Below are positions 32,696-42,481 of a stretch of 64,000 bases of DNA, piece after piece (position 1 is the first letter of the stretch; every line of letters begins with the position of its first letter). The translations under genes were made by a program, and so were the position numbers. The notes beneath the pieces were generated by a model that was not told where the DNA came from, made no database searches, and saw only the letters and a list, made by a program, of their open reading frames with translations. The DNA is taken from contig NZ_JBFRXN010000003.1 of NCBI RefSeq assembly GCF_040947875.1, positions 1 to 64,000 of the forward strand, written 5' to 3'. Origin of the DNA: Pseudomonas sp. MYb118 (lineage in GTDB: Bacteria > Pseudomonadota > Gammaproteobacteria > Pseudomonadales > Pseudomonadaceae).

Positions 32696-33535
32696 ATGAT
32701 CAAGAAATGCTTGTTCCCAGCAGCCGGTTACGGTACTCGCTTCCTGCCAGCGACTAAGGCCATGCCCAAGGAAATGCTGCCGGTGGTAAACAAGCCACTG
32801 ATCCAGTACGGCGTTGAAGAGGCATTGGATGCCGGTTTGAACGAAATCTCCATCGTCACCGGTCGCGGCAAGCGCGCCCTGGAAGACCACTTCGACATCA
32901 GCTACGAGCTGGAAAACCAGATCAAGGGCACCGACAAGGAGAAATACCTGGTCGGCATCCGCAAGCTGCTTGACGAGTGCTCGTTCTCCTACACCCGTCA
33001 GACCGAAATGAAAGGCCTGGGCCACGCCATCCTGACCGGCCGCCCGCTGATCGGCGACGAGCCGTTCGCCGTGGTGCTGGCGGACGACCTGTGCGTCAAC
33101 CTCGAAGGTGACGGCGTGCTGACCCAGATGGTCAAGCTGTACAAGCAATTCCGCTGCTCGATCGTGGCGATCCAGGAAGTCGACCCGCAGGAAACCAACA
33201 AGTACGGCGTGATTGCCGGCGAGATGATCCGCGACGACATCTACCGCGTACACAGCATGGTCGAGAAGCCAAAACCGGAAGACGCGCCATCGAACCTGGC
33301 GATCATCGGTCGCTACATCCTGACCCCGGACATCTTCGACCTGATCGAACAGACCGAGCCAGGCAAGGGCGGTGAAATCCAGATCACCGACGCCCTGATG
33401 AAGCAGGCCCAGAACGGCTGCGTCATGGCCTACAAGTTCAAGGGCAAGCGTTTCGACTGCGGCGGCGCCGAAGGCTACATCGACGCCACCAACTTCTGCT
33501 TCGAGAACTTCTACAAGACCGGCAAAGCTTACTGA
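32696..33535 (+). CDS. galU: UTP-glucose-1-phosphate uridylyltransferase GalU
   Basis: This 279-residue enzyme makes UDP-glucose for exopolysaccharide, LPS core and trehalose pathways. The nucleotide-binding loop GYGTRFLPATKAMPKEMLPV is at residues 10-29. VLADDLCV carries the metal-binding Asp, and FDCGGAEGYIDAT lies near the end. ATG 32696 follows AAGGACTTTT. A strong terminator follows. Length equals the Pseudomonas enzyme. Confidence 0.97.
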   Translation: MIKKCLFPAAGYGTRFLPATKAMPKEMLPVVNKPLIQYGVEEALDAGLNEISIVTGRGKRALEDHFDISYELENQIKGTDKEKYLVGIRKLLDECSFSYTRQTEMKGLGHAILTGRPLIGDEPFAVVLADDLCVNLEGDGVLTQMVKLYKQFRCSIVAIQEVDPQETNKYGVIAGEMIRDDIYRVHSMVEKPKPEDAPSNLAIIGRYILTPDIFDLIEQTEPGKGGEIQITDALMKQAQNGCVMAYKFKGKRFDCGGAEGYIDATNFCFENFYKTGKAY

Positions 33536-33554
33536 TAGCGCACCTCTTGTACAG

Positions 33555-33578
33555 AAAGCCACCTTCGGGTGGCTTTTT
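33555..33578 (+). terminator. Terminator after galU
   Basis: AAAGCCACC and GGTGGCTTT pair around a TTCG tetraloop and are followed by further Ts. Confidence 0.9.
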
Positions 33579-33643
33579 GCTTTTCTGCGCTTGCCCAACC
33601 AACGGCGGCGAGTATGCTGATGGGCTGCCGAGGAGATAGACAA

Positions 33644-34996
33644 ATGGCCTTTGATTTTGACCTGTATGTAATTGGTGCCGGTTCCGGCGGTGTACGCGCG
33701 GCGCGGTTCGCGGCGGGGTTTGGCGCCAAGGTGGCTGTGGCCGAGAGCCGCTACCTGGGTGGCACCTGCGTCAACGTCGGTTGCGTGCCGAAAAAACTGC
33801 TGGTGTTCGGCGCGCACTTCGCCGAAGACTTCGAACAGTCTGCGGGCTTTGGCTGGACCCTGGGCGAGGCCGATTTCGACTGGGCGACGCTGATCGCCAA
33901 CAAGGATCGCGAGATCAACCGTCTCAACGGCATCTACCGCAACCTGCTGGTCAACAGCGGCGTGACCCTGCATGAAGGCCACGCCAGCATCGTCGACCCG
34001 CACACGGTCGAGATCAACGGTGAGCGTTTCACCGCGAAAAACATCCTGATCGCCACTGGCGGCTGGCCGCAGATCCCCGAGATTCCGGGGCACGAGCATG
34101 CGATCAGTTCCAACCAGGCGTTCTTCCTCAAGACCCTGCCAAAACGCGTGCTGGTGGTGGGCGGTGGCTACATCGCCGTCGAATTCGCCGGGATCTTCCA
34201 CGGCCTGGGCGCCCAGACCACCTTGCTGTACCGCGGTGACCTGTTCCTGCGCGGCTTCGACGGCTCGGTGCGCAAACACCTGCAGGAAGAACTGACCAAG
34301 CGCGGCCTGGACCTGCAATTCAACGCCGACATCGAGCGCATCGAAAAACTCGCCGACGGCAGCCTCAAGGCGACGCTCAAGGACGGTCGCGTGCTGGAGA
34401 CCGACTGCGTGTTCTACGCCACCGGCCGGCGCCCGATGCTGGACAACCTCGGCCTGGAAAACACCGCGGTCAAACTCAACGACAAAGGTTTTGTCGAGGT
34501 CGACGAGCAATACCAGACCGCCGAACCGTCGATCCTCGCCCTTGGCGATGTGATCGGCCGGGTCCAACTCACCCCGGTGGCCCTGGCCGAAGGCATGGCC
34601 GTGGCGCGGCGCCTGTTCAAGCCCGAGCAGTATCGCCCGGTGGATTACAAGATGATCCCGACGGCGGTGTTCAGCCTGCCGAACATCGGCACCGTCGGCC
34701 TGACCGAGGAAGAGGCGCGGGCGGCCGGGCATGACGTGGTGATTTTCGAAAGCCGCTTCCGGCCGATGAAACTGACCCTGACCGAGTGCCAGGAACGCAC
34801 GCTGATGAAGCTGGTGGTGGACGGCAAGACCGACAAGGTCCTGGGTTGCCACATGGTCGGCCCGGATGCCGGCGAAATCGTCCAGGGCCTGGCCATCGCC
34901 CTGAAAGCCGGCGCCACCAAGCGCGACTTCGACGACACCATCGGCGTACACCCGACGGCGGCGGAAGAATTCGTGACCATGCGGACCCCGGTCTAA
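33644..34996 (+). CDS. gor: Glutathione-disulfide reductase Gor
   Basis: This 450-residue flavoenzyme reduces glutathione disulphide with NADPH. The FAD motif [14 protein letters not shown] is at the start. The redox disulphide is in [13 protein letters not shown] (about residues 42-54). The NADPH motif [14 protein letters not shown] lies near residue 170, and the dimer-interface catalytic His is in [14 protein letters not shown]. The start is ATG 33644 behind GAGGAGATAGACAA. It follows galU separated by a terminator, so it has its own promoter. Confidence 0.96.
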   Translation: MAFDFDLYVIGAGSGGVRAARFAAGFGAKVAVAESRYLGGTCVNVGCVPKKLLVFGAHFAEDFEQSAGFGWTLGEADFDWATLIANKDREINRLNGIYRNLLVNSGVTLHEGHASIVDPHTVEINGERFTAKNILIATGGWPQIPEIPGHEHAISSNQAFFLKTLPKRVLVVGGGYIAVEFAGIFHGLGAQTTLLYRGDLFLRGFDGSVRKHLQEELTKRGLDLQFNADIERIEKLADGSLKATLKDGRVLETDCVFYATGRRPMLDNLGLENTAVKLNDKGFVEVDEQYQTAEPSILALGDVIGRVQLTPVALAEGMAVARRLFKPEQYRPVDYKMIPTAVFSLPNIGTVGLTEEEARAAGHDVVIFESRFRPMKLTLTECQERTLMKLVVDGKTDKVLGCHMVGPDAGEIVQGLAIALKAGATKRDFDDTIGVHPTAAEEFVTMRTPV

Positions 34997-35013
34997 AGAA
35001 TCACTCGATCTAA

Positions 35014-35136
35014 ACCCCCTGTGGGAGCGAGCCTGCTCGCGATGGTAGCCCAGACAACGCAGGCACTCAGACAGTCCGCGTCATCGTTAACGACCATCGC
35101 GACGGTTCGACGCCTCGACATGCTCGCTCCTACAGA
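35014..35136. repeat. REPIN-type repeat pair
   Basis: CTGTGGGAGCGAGCCTGCTC begins the element and a more diverged inverted copy (ATGCTCGCTCCTACAG) ends it. It is followed by a short AAACAG triple repeat. Confidence 0.8.
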
Positions 35137-35388
35137 AACAGAAACAGAAACAGAGCGACAATCCCACAGGCGCCGCAGATCGCCCCGTCGGAAGGCCGAG
35201 TGGAGGTTCTGCGCAGTGGGCAACCCGGCATGGATGCCGGGTTAGCCGCCCTCGGCCAAGGATGGCCGATGGCGGCAGGCCCACGGAGCAGGACCGGAGC
35301 GAGGGAACCCGGAGCGCCAGCGAAGGGCCGTACGTCAGGGGCCGGGCGTTTTGGTTACTTTGCGCCGGGCCGCGTAGGCGACAAAGTA
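35137..35388. repeat. Repetitive intergenic element leading into the tandem array
   Basis: The stretch has several internal palindromes (AACCCGGCATGGATGCCGGGTT; GGTTACTTTGCG with CAAAGTAACC). Open frames here have no ribosome binding site. I regard it as a non-coding intergenic repeat of the Pseudomonas type. Confidence 0.55.
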
Positions 35389-35895
35389 ACCCGCCGTAAG
35401 GGCGGAACCAAAAGCGGGCCGTTACCGCAGAAATGGATATGTACGCCTGTAAGGCCGCCATCGCGGGCAAGCCCGCTCCTACAGAGCCACCAAGTCACCC
35501 GCCGTAAAGGCGGAACCTTAAGTGGCCGTTACCGCAGAAAAGGATATGTACACCTGTAAGGCCGCCATCGCGGGCAAGCCCGCTCCTACAGAGCCACCAC
35601 CCGCCGTAAGGGCGGAACCCAAAGCGGCCGTTACCGCAGCAACGGATATGTACACCCGTCAAACCGCCATCGCGGGCAAGCCCGCTCCCACAGAGTCACC
35701 CGCCGTAAGGGCGGAACCATTAGCGGCCGTTACCGCAGAAATGGATATGTACACCTGTAAGGCCGCCATCGCGGGCAAGCCCGCTCCTACAGAGCCACCA
35801 CCCGCCGTAAGGGCGGAACCATTAGCGGCCGTTACCGCAGAAATGGATATGTACGCCTGTAAGGCCGCCATCGCAAGCAAGCCCGCTCCCACAGG
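35389..35895. repeat. Five-unit tandem repeat array containing REP-like hairpins
   Basis: Units start at 35389, 35497, 35599, 35698 and 35800, giving periods of 108, 102, 99 and 102 bases. Each unit has ACCCGCCGTAAGGGCGGAAC, then CGTTACCGCAG, GGATATGTAC, and a REP-like hairpin CGCGGGCAAGCCCGCTCC (CGCAAGCAAGCCCGCTCC in the last unit). All periods are multiples of three, so both strands stay open in one frame across the array. No ribosome binding site supports translation. Confidence 0.88.
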
Positions 35896-36072
35896 GGTTG
35901 GTGGGGTGACAGACATCGGGAGCGAACATCCCTCAGATTCCTTTCTTCTATTAATAATGTCCGCTAATAGCGAAAACCGATCAGCAGCATCAGGTTTGCC
36001 AATGAGCCAAGCGCCGCCTGAGTCGGTAAAGTCATCTCCATCAACTTCTTAACCCCTGACGGAGAGTCAACG

Positions 36073-36636
36073 ATGCCTATCATCAACAGCCAAGTTAAAC
36101 CGTTCAAAGCAGACGCCTTCAAAAACGGCGACTTCGTGAAAGTCTCGGACGCTGACCTGAAAGGCAAGTGGTCTGTCGTGTTCTTCTACCCAGCCGACTT
36201 CACCTTCGTTTGCCCAACCGAGCTGGAAGACCTGGCTGACAACTACGACGCGTTCCAGAAACTGGGCGTCGAAATCTACAGCGTTTCCACCGACACTCAT
36301 TTTGCCCACGCTGCCTGGCACAACACTTCGCCAGCCATTGGCAAAATCCAGTACACCATGATCGGCGACCCAACCCACGCCATCTCCCGCAACTTCGACG
36401 TGCTGATCGAAGAAGCTGGCCTGGCTGACCGTGGCACCTTCGTGATCAACCCTGAAGGCCAGATCAAAATCGTTGAACTCAACGATGGCGGCGTAGGCCG
36501 TGACGCTTCCGAACTGCTGCGCAAAATCAAGGCAGCCCAGTACGTCGCTGCTCACCCAGGCCAGGTTTGCCCAGCCAAGTGGAAAGAAGGCGAGGCCACT
36601 CTGGCTCCGTCCCTGGACCTGGTCGGCAAGATCTAA
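36073..36636 (+). CDS. ahpC: Alkyl hydroperoxide reductase AhpC (peroxiredoxin)
   Basis: This 187-residue typical 2-Cys peroxiredoxin reduces hydrogen peroxide and organic peroxides. The peroxidatic Cys is in [12 protein letters not shown] (about residue 47) and the resolving Cys in [12 protein letters not shown] (about residue 166). ATG 36073 follows GACGGAGAGTCAACG. It is followed by a terminator and then ahpF, its reductase. The arrangement gives excess AhpC over AhpF by partial termination. Confidence 0.97.
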   Translation: MPIINSQVKPFKADAFKNGDFVKVSDADLKGKWSVVFFYPADFTFVCPTELEDLADNYDAFQKLGVEIYSVSTDTHFAHAAWHNTSPAIGKIQYTMIGDPTHAISRNFDVLIEEAGLADRGTFVINPEGQIKIVELNDGGVGRDASELLRKIKAAQYVAAHPGQVCPAKWKEGEATLAPSLDLVGKI

Positions 36637-36697
36637 GTCAGTGACACGCTCCACAGGGCGGTTCACCGCACCTACTCAGTAAGCTGCACCGCCCAAT

Positions 36698-36734
36698 AAA
36701 AACGCCCGGGCGAGATTCGCTCGGGCGTTTTTTT
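36698..36734 (+). terminator. Attenuating terminator between ahpC and ahpF
   Basis: AAAACGCCCGGGCGA and TCGCTCGGGCGTTTT pair almost perfectly around a short loop and are followed by Ts. It ends 33 nt before the ahpF start. Confidence 0.9.
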
Positions 36735-36766
36735 ATGCAAAAAATTTGATAAAGGAAATCGCCCGT

Positions 36767-38332
36767 ATGTTGGACGCCAATCTTAAAGCCCAGTTGAAAT
36801 CGTACCTGGAACGGGTCACCCAACCGATCGAGATCGTTGCTTCGCTCGACGACGGTGCGAAATCCCAGGAAATGCTCGAACTGTTGAAAGACGTTGCCAG
36901 TCTTTCCACCCTCATTACCTTGATCGACAGCGGTGACGATGCTCGCAAGCCATCGTTCTCGATCAATCGCCCAGGCCAGGACATCAGCCTGCGGTTTGCC
37001 GGCCTGCCGATGGGCCACGAATTCACCTCGCTGGTGCTGGCCCTGCTGCAAGTCGGCGGCCACCCATCGAAGGCCAGTGTCGAAGTGATCGAACAGATCC
37101 GTTCGCTCAAAGGCGAATTCAACTTCGAGACCTACTTCTCGCTGTCCTGCCAGAACTGCCCGGACGTGGTCCAGGCGCTGAACCTGATGGCGGTGCTGAA
37201 CCCGAACATCCGCCACGTCGCCATCGACGGCGCGCTGTTCCAGGCCGAAGTCGATGAGCGCAAGATCATGGCCGTGCCCAGCATCTACTTGAATGGCGAA
37301 GTGTTCGGCCAGGGTCGCATGGGCCTGGAAGAAATCCTCGCCAAGATCGACACCAGTGGTGCCGAGCGCCAGGCCGAGAAGATCAGCGCCAAGGAAGCCT
37401 TTGACGTGCTGGTGGTCGGCGGTGGCCCGGCCGGTGCTTCGGCGGCGATCTACGCGGCCCGTAAAGGCATCCGCACCGGTGTCGCGGCCGAACGTTTTGG
37501 CGGCCAGGTGCTGGACACCATGGCCATCGAGAACTTCATCTCCGTGCAGGAGACCGAAGGGCCGAAGCTGGCCAGTGCACTGGAAGAACACGTCAAGCAG
37601 TACGACGTCGACATCATGAACCTGCAACGGGCCAACGCGCTGATCCCGGCGAAGAACCCTGGCGAGTTGCACGAAGTACGCTTCGAAAGCGGCGCGAGCC
37701 TGAAAACCAAGGCGCTGATCCTGGCCACCGGCGCCCGCTGGCGCGAAATGGGCGTGCCTGGCGAGCAGGAATACAAAGCCAAGGGCGTGTGCTTCTGCCC
37801 GCACTGCGACGGTCCGCTGTTCAAGGGCAAGCGTGTGGCAGTGATCGGCGGCGGCAACTCCGGCGTCGAAGCGGCCATCGACTTGGCGGGTATCGTCAGC
37901 CACGTCACGCTGCTGGAGTTCGACAGCAAGCTGCGCGCCGATGCGGTACTGCAACGCAAGCTGTTCAGCCTGCCCAACGTCGACGTGATCACCAGCGCGC
38001 TGACCAGCGAAGTGAAGGGCGACGGTGAGAAGGTTACGGGCCTGGTGTACAAGGACCGCGATTCGGGCGAGTTCAAGACGGTCAACCTCGAAGGCATCTT
38101 CGTGCAGATCGGCTTGCTGCCTAACACCGACTGGCTCAAGGGCACCGTCGAGTTGTCGCCCCGTGGCGAGATCATCGTCGACGCCCGTGGCGAAACCTCG
38201 CTGCCGGGTGTATTCGCCGCCGGTGACGTGACCACCGTGCCGTACAAGCAGATCGTGATTGCGGTCGGCGAGGGCGCCAAGGCCTCCCTGAGCGCCTTCG
38301 ACCACCTGATCCGCACCTCGGCCCCGGCGTAA
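36767..38332 (+). CDS. ahpF: Alkyl hydroperoxide reductase flavoprotein AhpF
   Basis: This 521-residue enzyme, the same length as E. coli AhpF, passes electrons from NADH to AhpC. The N-terminal double thioredoxin fold carries the relay disulphide in SLSCQNCPD (about residues 128-131). The FAD motif [17 protein letters not shown] lies near 215. The second redox pair is in CFCPHCDGP (about 344-347), and the NADH motif [17 protein letters not shown] follows. ATG 36767 follows AAAGGAAATC; the ATG 21 nt upstream lacks a site. Confidence 0.97.
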   Translation: MLDANLKAQLKSYLERVTQPIEIVASLDDGAKSQEMLELLKDVASLSTLITLIDSGDDARKPSFSINRPGQDISLRFAGLPMGHEFTSLVLALLQVGGHPSKASVEVIEQIRSLKGEFNFETYFSLSCQNCPDVVQALNLMAVLNPNIRHVAIDGALFQAEVDERKIMAVPSIYLNGEVFGQGRMGLEEILAKIDTSGAERQAEKISAKEAFDVLVVGGGPAGASAAIYAARKGIRTGVAAERFGGQVLDTMAIENFISVQETEGPKLASALEEHVKQYDVDIMNLQRANALIPAKNPGELHEVRFESGASLKTKALILATGARWREMGVPGEQEYKAKGVCFCPHCDGPLFKGKRVAVIGGGNSGVEAAIDLAGIVSHVTLLEFDSKLRADAVLQRKLFSLPNVDVITSALTSEVKGDGEKVTGLVYKDRDSGEFKTVNLEGIFVQIGLLPNTDWLKGTVELSPRGEIIVDARGETSLPGVFAAGDVTTVPYKQIVIAVGEGAKASLSAFDHLIRTSAPA

Positions 38333-38344
38333 CGCCTGGCCTGA

Positions 38345-38386
38345 AACACAAAAACCCCATGAGTGATCATGGGGTTTTTTGTGTTT
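38345..38386. terminator. Terminator after ahpF
   Basis: AACACAAAAACCCCAT and ATGGGGTTTTTTGTGTT form a long near-perfect stem, usable in both directions. Confidence 0.88.
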
Positions 38387-38419
38387 TGCACTTCTCTGAA
38401 ACTGGGGAGTACTCACTCA

Positions 38420-38509
38420 CTGTGGGAGCGAGCCTGCTCGCGATTGCGGTGTGTCAGCTAAATCTCAGTTTCTGACACACCGCAATCGCGAGCAGGCTCG
38501 CTCCCACAA
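38420..38509. repeat. REPIN-type repeat pair
   Basis: GTGGGAGCGAGCCTGCTCGC and its inverted copy face each other. The inner part also carries a TGCGGTGTGTCAG/CTGACACACCGCA inverted pair, so the whole 90 nt can fold as one long hairpin. Confidence 0.92.
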
Positions 38510-38541
38510 AAGAAGGTCCCACAGGGATTTTGCGCGGGGCT

Positions 38542-39063
38542 TTAGAGCGGCGCAGGCTGAATGATTTCAACCCAATAGGCATCCGGGTCCTTGATGAACG
38601 CCAGGCTCTTCATGCGCCCGTCGCTCAGGCGTTTCTGGAAATCGCAGCCCAGGGCTTCGAAGCGCTCGCAGGCGGCGACGATGTCGGGTACCGAGATGCA
38701 GATGTGGCCAAAGCCGCGCGGGTCGGTGTTGCCGTTGTGGTAGGCGAAGTCCGGGTCGTTCTCGGTGCCGTGGTTGTGGGTCAGTTCGAGGATGCCCGGG
38801 ATCGACTTCATCCACTCGGTGCGCGCGGCGGCATCGGCCGGGATCTGGTCCTTGTCCACCAGCGCCAGGAAGTACAGGCTGAACTCGGCTTCCGGGAAGT
38901 CGCGTTTTTCCACCAGCGAGAAACCGAGGATGCGCGTGTAGAAGTCCAGGGACTTGGTGATGTCCTTGACCCGCAGCATGGTGTGGTTGAAGACGAACTT
39001 CCGGGTGGCGCTGTCCGGCTGGGCGGTCACGCCGGGGAAAGTGTTCAATTCGTGCAGGCTCAT
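38542..39063 (-). CDS. gloA: Lactoylglutathione lyase (glyoxalase I) GloA
   Basis: This 173-residue glyoxalase I converts the methylglyoxal-glutathione adduct to lactoylglutathione. Vicinal-oxygen-chelate motifs are visible: FNHTMLRVKDITKSLDFYTR (His ligand), FLALVD, LELTHNHGTEND (Glu ligand), RGFGHICISVPD (His ligand) and the final PDAYWVEII (Glu ligand). The longer, roughly 175-residue form is the eukaryote-like type found in Pseudomonas. It is close to gor and ahpCF but not cotranscribed with them. Confidence 0.95.
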   Translation of the reverse strand: MSLHELNTFPGVTAQPDSATRKFVFNHTMLRVKDITKSLDFYTRILGFSLVEKRDFPEAEFSLYFLALVDKDQIPADAAARTEWMKSIPGILELTHNHGTENDPDFAYHNGNTDPRGFGHICISVPDIVAACERFEALGCDFQKRLSDGRMKSLAFIKDPDAYWVEIIQPAPL

Positions 39064-39205
39064 GGGCCCTCCGTAAACAAGTGGGGCTAAACAATGGTGC
39101 CAATGATACGCAAGGGGGCTGGCATCACCAAACCCAAAGCGCAGGCTTGCCTGAGCGCGGGCTGGGGCTCAGACTTTGCGGTTCTATCCGCGAGTGCTCA
39201 TTGCA

Positions 39206-39724
39206 ATGATCCGATCCTGTCCATCGCTGTTCGTTCTGTTGGGTTTGCTGTCCGGCGTTGCCCTGGCCGATGCGCCTGTCGTCACCTGGCCTTCCGGCTG
39301 GGAAATCGAAGCGGTGCCGCAGGATGGTGCCCAGCCGCAACTGTCCCGCCAGCGGGCGGTGAAACATGATCCGGGCGGTACGCCGGTGATGGTCATGGAG
39401 TTGACCACAACCGCGGTGGACAGTGGGCATCAGGTCAATTTGCAAGGCGTGTTACTGGAGATGCGCAAGTCCGTGCAGAAGGACTTTTTCCAGGGCGGTT
39501 ATCAAAGCGTGTGCAATAAGATCCACCCGGCGACGCTGAGCCGGTTAACGGCGCTGGAAACCACCTGCACGATTACCCAGAACGGCCGCCATGTGCTCTC
39601 GCAAACATTGGTCGCGGCGCTGGATGGCGATAAGGCGTATGTTTTTTCCTACGCGGGGCAGGCCGAGGCTTATAAGGCCAGCGAGGACGAAATAGCGCTG
39701 GCTCGTAACAGTCTGAAACTTTAG
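39206..39724 (+). CDS. Exported hypothetical protein (DUF4946-like)
   Basis: This 172-residue protein has a signal peptide (CPSLFVLLGLLSGVALADAP, cleavage after ALA near residue 23). The mature part begins with VVTWPSGWEIEAVPQDGAQP, a pattern I associate with Pseudomonas DUF4946 proteins; this name is tentative. Two cysteines (SVCNKIHP and TTCTITQ) could pair. I use ATG 39206; an ATG ten codons upstream is possible but weakens the signal peptide. Confidence 0.75.
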   Translation: MIRSCPSLFVLLGLLSGVALADAPVVTWPSGWEIEAVPQDGAQPQLSRQRAVKHDPGGTPVMVMELTTTAVDSGHQVNLQGVLLEMRKSVQKDFFQGGYQSVCNKIHPATLSRLTALETTCTITQNGRHVLSQTLVAALDGDKAYVFSYAGQAEAYKASEDEIALARNSLKL

Positions 39725-39845
39725 TTGGAGCAATTGCGTAATCCTGCAATGCGCCATGTTTAGATATCCAAAAGGATTAAGCCGAAAGTAAAACGGCGAT
39801 GAAATATAGGTCGATTCAAATCATTGCATTTGTTGAGTATTCATG

Positions 39846-39875
39846 AAAAAGCCCCGCATCATGCAGGGCTTTTTT
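39846..39875. terminator. Terminator between the exported protein and the MvaT-family gene
   Basis: AAAAAGCCC and GGGCTTTTTT pair around an 11-nt loop, and A and T runs on the two sides allow use by both convergent genes. Confidence 0.85.
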
Positions 39876-39889
39876 GTTACCGCCAGCGC

Positions 39890-40255
39890 TTAGCCACGCA
39901 GCCAGGAATCAACGGTGGAAGCACCGTATTGTTCCTTCCAGGCTTTCAGGCCGCGGTGGTTGCCGCCCTTGGTTTCAATCAGTTCGCCAGTGTGTGGGTT
40001 CTGATAAACCTTGACCACGCGAGCGCGGCGGGTTTTAGGTGCTGTGGCTTGACGCAGGCCGGATTTGGCCGGGTTCGGATCGAGAATGGCGATGATGTCG
40101 CCCAGGGACTTGCCGTAGGTTTTCATCAGCCCCTGGAGCTTTTCTTCGAATTCGATTTCTTTCTTGAGCCCGGCATCGTTCTTCAGGGATTCCAGCTGTT
40201 TGAGCTGTTCTTGAAGGGCCTTTTCAGCTGCACGAAATTCAGCGAGTCTGGACAA
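39890..40255 (-). CDS. MvaT/MvaU-family H-NS-like silencer (MvaV-like)
   Basis: This nucleoid protein silences AT-rich and horizontally acquired DNA in Pseudomonas. The N-terminal coiled coil (SRLAEFRAAEKALQEQLKQL) drives oligomerisation. The C-terminal AT-hook-like domain has KVYQNPHTGELIETKGGNHR and WKEQYG. Protein homology begins at a TTG (40255) preceded by GGAGTAAAGATA, giving 121 residues; the ATG 14 codons upstream gives an extension foreign to the family. It could act on the AT-rich defence pair in this window, but that is inference. Confidence 0.93.
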   Translation of the reverse strand: MSRLAEFRAAEKALQEQLKQLESLKNDAGLKKEIEFEEKLQGLMKTYGKSLGDIIAILDPNPAKSGLRQATAPKTRRARVVKVYQNPHTGELIETKGGNHRGLKAWKEQYGASTVDSWLRG

Positions 40256-40490
40256 TATCTTTACTCCAATAGTGTGTTTGGCTGATACCAACCGCAAACA
40301 AAGCTATAAGCCAAGAGCCTTGAAGCGACTCGGTGACAAGTGGCTCACCTGCCAATCTAGCGCAGGCATGAAAAATTGTAGTAGTTAATGCTCAAAGAGT
40401 AAATCCTGACTTTTTCTTCATGTAACAAGATTGGCCGTTTAGATTCAAATTGGTGCGCGATATGGTTGTTTCGTCGCATGAATTGGCGAG

Positions 40491-42026
40491 TTAATGAAGA
40501 GTTAATGCTCTAATGAAGTCCGCCCCCGGCATCGGCTTGCCGAACAGATAACCTTGCAGGAAGTTAACGCCGTGGGCGCTCAGATAATCACTCTGTTCGG
40601 TGGTTTCCACCCCTTCGGCGACGATGCCCAGGTCGAGTTTCACCGAGAGTTCGATGATGCTGTCCAGAATGTGCCGGGACAGGGCGTCGGCGCCGATCAT
40701 GGCGACGAAACTCTGGTCGATCTTGAGGAAATCGACATTGAACTGGCGCAAGTAACCCAGGCTGGAATGGCCGGTACCGAAGTCGTCGATGGCGATCTTC
40801 ACGCCCAGAGCATGCAGTTGCTCGAACAATTGCAGGGTCACCGGCGCAGGTTCGATGAGCTCGCGCTCGGTCAACTCCAGCACCAAATGAATGGAGCCGG
40901 GCGCAAAGGCGCTCAGGAAGGTCCGGCAATCGTCCACCAGTTCCAGGTTCTTGCAGTGGCTGGCGGTAATGTTGATACCGATATGGAAGGGTTCATCGAA
41001 GGACGCGGAGACCGGCCCCAGCAATTTTGCCGTTTGCTGCATCAGCGAGCGGGTCATCGGCACGATCAGGCCGGAATGCTCGGCAAACGGAATGAACAGG
41101 TCGGGCCGCACCAGGCCTTCCTTCGGATGATTCCAGCGCATCAGCACCTCGGCGCCGGACCACTGTTTGTTCGTGCCGTGCACCACCGGCTGGAAATACG
41201 CAACGAACTCCTCGGCATCCAGTGCCCGAAGCAGTTCATGGCTGGGCGACGACGAGCGCTTTTGCAGAACATGCCCGATCAGTGCGGACACCGCGCCAAA
41301 GAAGATCAACAGGCTGAACAGTGCCGGGTACTCGCTGCGCATGTAGCGCCAGGTTTCACCTTCGGCAAAGCCGGCGGCGACCGTGAAGTCATACCGCGTG
41401 GACGTCAGTTTGCTCTCGGCCACGGGCAAGGCGGGCAGGGCGGCCACGTGGACCTTGCCGTCAGCGGATAGCCAGTTGGGGCCGACACGCAGCAACAGCA
41501 GGGTCTGGCGACCGATCAGGCGCAGCACATTGCTCAGGTGATACCCGTCCAGGGTGGTCAACGCCCCCTGTTTGCCGTCGCTGAGCCGATACACCAGCAA
41601 CGCGCTGTCGGGGGTGACCGGGTTGCCATTCATCAGCCATAAGGTGCCCTGGGTGTAATCGCCGGCGTTGACCTTCTCCTGATAGTCACCAAACAGCGAG
41701 CTGCAATAGAGGTTGTCTTCCCACACCAGGTTGGTCGAGCGCACGAACGGCCGCCGGGTGACCTGTTCGCGTAACGCCAGCTTGACCGCGTCGCAAGGCT
41801 GGCCAGCCAGCGGTAGCAATTCGCGCGCCGCCTGGGCGGTGTTATCGAGCATCAGTTCGAATTGGCGGATGGCTTCTTCAGCGGTCAGACGGGTGTCGTG
41901 CTCCAGCGTGCGTTGTGCCTGCAGGTAAAGAATGACGCCGCCCAGGACGATCGGCAGCAGGCCACAGAATACGGTGACCAGCAAACGAATGCGGCGGCTG
42001 CGGCGGGCTTTGATGATCAGTGGCAT
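40491..42026 (-). CDS. c-di-GMP phosphodiesterase with CSS sensor and EAL domain
   Basis: This 511-residue inner-membrane enzyme has two membrane segments (LLVTVFCGLLPIVLGGVILY near 15-35 and FSLLIFFGAVSALIGHVL near 238-255). The periplasmic CSS-motif domain between them has the conserved LYCSSLFG, whose cysteines are redox-sensitive in this family. The C-terminal EAL domain (about 265-505) has EVLMRW in place of EAL but keeps the Glu, Leu and Arg. It also keeps NITASHC, ELTERELIE, the metal-binding DDFGTG, KIDQSFV and AEGVET. Catalytic residues appear intact, so it should be an active phosphodiesterase lacking a GGDEF domain. Confidence 0.93.
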   Translation of the reverse strand: MPLIIKARRSRRIRLLVTVFCGLLPIVLGGVILYLQAQRTLEHDTRLTAEEAIRQFELMLDNTAQAARELLPLAGQPCDAVKLALREQVTRRPFVRSTNLVWEDNLYCSSLFGDYQEKVNAGDYTQGTLWLMNGNPVTPDSALLVYRLSDGKQGALTTLDGYHLSNVLRLIGRQTLLLLRVGPNWLSADGKVHVAALPALPVAESKLTSTRYDFTVAAGFAEGETWRYMRSEYPALFSLLIFFGAVSALIGHVLQKRSSSPSHELLRALDAEEFVAYFQPVVHGTNKQWSGAEVLMRWNHPKEGLVRPDLFIPFAEHSGLIVPMTRSLMQQTAKLLGPVSASFDEPFHIGINITASHCKNLELVDDCRTFLSAFAPGSIHLVLELTERELIEPAPVTLQLFEQLHALGVKIAIDDFGTGHSSLGYLRQFNVDFLKIDQSFVAMIGADALSRHILDSIIELSVKLDLGIVAEGVETTEQSDYLSAHGVNFLQGYLFGKPMPGADFIRALTLH

Positions 42027-42481
42027 TCGGGAAACCTGTGAAGAGGGATGTGGCGCTCAAATGCGGGTCGGGCAACGGCAGGGCCTCCCAGGAAGCGTGG
42101 GTTACCGGCCATGATAGTTGGGGTCGGGCGCGAATGGAGCCTGTCAGTCATATCCGGCTGTTTCCGGCGCTGATTTCTCCTGCAACAAACCTCTTGCACG
42201 CGCGTCGAAAAAGGGCTTCTGATAAGGGCGGAGCGACAGGAAGCGGACAAACCGTTTTACGCTGTGTAGAATCGGTTTACGCATACAATAATAATCCTGC
42301 TGGCAGCAGACGCCTTGCCTGCCAGCGCCTTGGGTCGACGATGAAGAGTTTCGGGTTTCAACTGATCTATGGTGACTTCCTCGCCCGCAGCGTGCGGGGC
42401 ATCTCCTGCGCGCCACCCGGCGGCCTCAGCTTTTTCAGCCACTGACGATCGTTAATTGAAAAGCATGATGAGGCGCCAACC
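42027..42481. other. Divergent intergenic region between the EAL gene and hpd
   Basis: These 455 bases must hold the promoters of both divergent genes. I found no RNA gene or operator I can name. A 34-codon frame at 42341-42445 ends just before hpd but lacks a convincing ribosome binding site. Confidence 0.5.

Noticed and set aside
35522..36052. 176-codon frame across the tandem repeats as a repeat protein gene
   Set aside because: No ribosome binding site and the repeat unit is mainly REP-type DNA; kept as a finding on the repeat, not as a CDS.
35930..36060. Possible OxyR site upstream of ahpC
   Set aside because: Single ATAG/CTAT-like half sites occur, but the four-part spacing of an OxyR site could not be found.
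42341..42445. 34-codon frame ending just before hpd, possible leader peptide
   Set aside because: No convincing ribosome binding site, no Tyr-rich attenuator pattern, no terminator/antiterminator pair seen.
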